From an uncultured Alphaproteobacteria bacterium (lineage in GTDB: Bacteria; Pseudomonadota; Alphaproteobacteria; RF32; CAG-239), in NCBI GenBank assembly GCA_944392185.1, contig CALXVW010000079.1, forward strand, positions 1 through 7,102: a stretch of DNA of 7,102 nt, read 5' to 3'. The first letter of the stretch is position 1. Every line of letters starts with the position of its first letter. Positions 6,359 through 7,102 of the stretch are shown piece after piece. Under the pieces are notes generated by a model, which was given only the letters and a program-made list of their open reading frames with translations, made no database searches and was not told the DNA's origin. A program made the translations under genes and the position numbers.

Positions 6359-6381
6359 GTATTTTTTTATTGCTTGCAAAT
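6351..6381. repeat. Perfect 9-bp inverted repeat between divergent promoters
   Basis: ATTTGCAAG (6351-6359) and CTTGCAAAT (6373-6381) are perfect inverted copies separated by 13 AT-rich bases. Arm centres are 22 bp apart, about two helical turns, and each arm contains the TTGCAA taken as a -35 box for one of the two divergent transcripts. It could be an operator for a dimeric regulator, or only the symmetry of two similar promoters. Confidence 0.6.
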
Positions 6382-6401
6382 CTACAAGTTTCAAGTATAG
6401 T
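6374..6401 (+). promoter_or_regulatory. Candidate promoter of the RNHCP-family gene
   Basis: TTGCAA (6374-6379), a 16-base spacer and TATAGT (6396-6401, five of six matches to TATAAT) lie upstream of the start at 6431. Transcription would begin near 6408. A full TTGACA at 6403-6408 has no matching -10 before the gene and is not preferred. Confidence 0.5.
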
Positions 6402-6430
6402 TTTGACACAAGAAAACGAGAGAAAAGCGA

Positions 6431-6745
6431 ATGAAAAAATTTTCACGCCGAGAAGAAGATTTTATTTGCGAGCATTGCGGAGCAAAGGTAGAAGGCAATG
6501 GCTATACCAATCATTGTCCGCATTGCTTGTATTCCAAACATGTAGATATCAATCCGGGTGATAGGGCGGCAGATTGCGGCGGGTTGATGGAGCCGATAGA
6601 TGTAGAGATAAAAGGCGGCCAATATGTTCTGGTGCAAAAATGCCAAAAATGCGGGTTTATAAGGCGTAATAAGGTTGATAAAACGGATGACTTTGAGGCG
6701 GTGTTGAGTATAGCCAGAAACAAGGTTGAGCGCCTCAAAAAATAA
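6431..6745 (+). CDS. RNHCP-domain zinc-ribbon protein
   Basis: This 104-residue protein matches the RNHCP family, named after a motif that reads T26-N-H-C-P here. Paired cysteines C13-x2-C16 and C29-x2-C32, then C49 in the DCGG turn and C71-x2-C74, suggest two zinc sites. PGDR (42-45), GLMEPI (51-56) and CGFIRRNK (74-81) are other conserved blocks. The family is found mainly in bacteria and has no established function; zinc ribbons of this kind often bind nucleic acid or protein partners. The ATG is the only sensible start, although only a weak purine-rich GAGAG lies upstream, with no strong ribosome-binding site. The gene stands alone, divergent from the tRNAs and followed by its own terminator. 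Confidence 0.88.
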   Translation: MKKFSRREEDFICEHCGAKVEGNGYTNHCPHCLYSKHVDINPGDRAADCGGLMEPIDVEIKGGQYVLVQKCQKCGFIRRNKVDKTDDFEAVLSIARNKVERLKK

Positions 6746-6777
6746 ACGGCTGCCGGTAAAAACAAGCAGCCGTTTTT
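6744..6777. terminator. Terminator between the RNHCP gene and the Hsp20 gene
   Basis: AAACGGCTGC (6744-6753) pairs perfectly with GCAGCCGTTT (6766-6775) around a 12-base loop, with Ts at 6773-6777. The stem overlaps the RNHCP-gene stop codon. An A-rich left flank would supply a T-tract for the convergent minus-strand gene, so it probably works both ways. Confidence 0.87.
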
Positions 6778-6792
6778 CAGTTAGCTGTTTTT

Positions 6793-7102
6793 TTAAGAGT
6801 TCTTTTTATTTGACTTGTTTTTGTTTGAGCGAGAAACGCTGACTTTTTTGCGCTTTGTTTGCTCAGAGGGAGATTTTGGAATCATAATTTGTAAAACGCC
6901 GTCTTCATATTCAGCCTTAGCGTTCTTAAAATCCAAATCCCAGGGAAGAGGCACACTGCGGCGCACGGTTCCATAAGTGATTTCAGAAAAATAACTTCCC
7001 TCGTTGCTTTGCTCGACCTGATGAGTTTTTTCCCCCGAGATGGTAAGATACCCGTCAGAAGAAATTTCAACGTCGATGTTTTCTTGCGGCACGCCGGGAA
7101 TT
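6793..7102 (-). CDS. Hsp20-family small heat-shock protein, 5' end outside window
   Basis: The frame stays open to the right edge, so only the C-terminal 102 residues are visible. The GTG at 7092 is an internal valine: upstream codons give I-P-G-V-P-Q-E-N-I-D-V-E, matching the LPGV..E.I.V opening of the alpha-crystallin domain. SSDGYLTISGEK, the YGTVRRSVPLPWDLDF stretch and AEYEDGVLQIMIPKS follow in the usual order, so this is an ATP-independent holdase that keeps unfolding proteins soluble. The tail has V-S-V where an I-x-I/V oligomerisation motif is expected, then a short Lys/Asn/Ser-rich end (SRSNKNKSNKKNS). Promoter and any RNA thermometer would lie outside the window. It converges on the RNHCP-family gene. 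Confidence 0.93.
   Translation of the reverse strand, partial: IPGVPQENIDVEISSDGYLTISGEKTHQVEQSNEGSYFSEITYGTVRRSVPLPWDLDFKNAKAEYEDGVLQIMIPKSPSEQTKRKKVSVSRSNKNKSNKKNS

Noticed and set aside
6194..6409. 71-codon minus-strand frame across tRNA-Pro
   Set aside because: It translates the tRNA itself (AQPGRALALGARCRWFESN) and has no independent support.

Overview
The window is ordinary bacterial chromosome at moderate GC. It most resembles an alphaproteobacterium with a fairly AT-rich genome. The main support is the consecutive order sfsA-like, map, radC, which I remember as common in alphaproteobacteria; this is an inference without a database search. No phage, transposase, CRISPR array or defence system is visible.

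Layout. Positions 1-382 hold no recognisable gene. They contain a weak hairpin with a T-run at the left edge, several perfect or near-perfect hairpins, a degenerate repeat family, and a strong bidirectional terminator (319-352). Next comes alaS (383-3019, minus), a complete alanyl-tRNA synthetase. A 168-bp divergent promoter region separates it from a plus-strand cluster: a divergent SfsA-family gene (3188-3883, TTG start), map (3901-4701, GTG start) and radC (4729-5430). The cluster ends at a terminator (5431-5458) shared with a convergent MarC-family membrane protein gene (5463-6071, minus). Upstream of marC on the same strand are tRNA-Arg(TCT) and tRNA-Pro(TGG) with their own terminator. 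An inverted repeat lies between the tRNAs and a divergent zinc-ribbon RNHCP-family gene (6431-6745, plus). That gene converges, across another hairpin terminator, on a small heat-shock protein gene that runs off the right edge (6793-7102, minus, partial).

The genes do not form one pathway, but much of the content is translation-related: alanine charging, initiator-methionine removal and two tRNAs. RadC and the SfsA relative belong to families with nucleic-acid links. The points most worth a second look are the SfsA homologue that appears to have lost its nuclease E-x-K motif, the repeat- and hairpin-rich intergenic region after alaS, and the perfect inverted repeat carrying the -35-like boxes of two divergent promoters. 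I see no convincing new multi-gene system.
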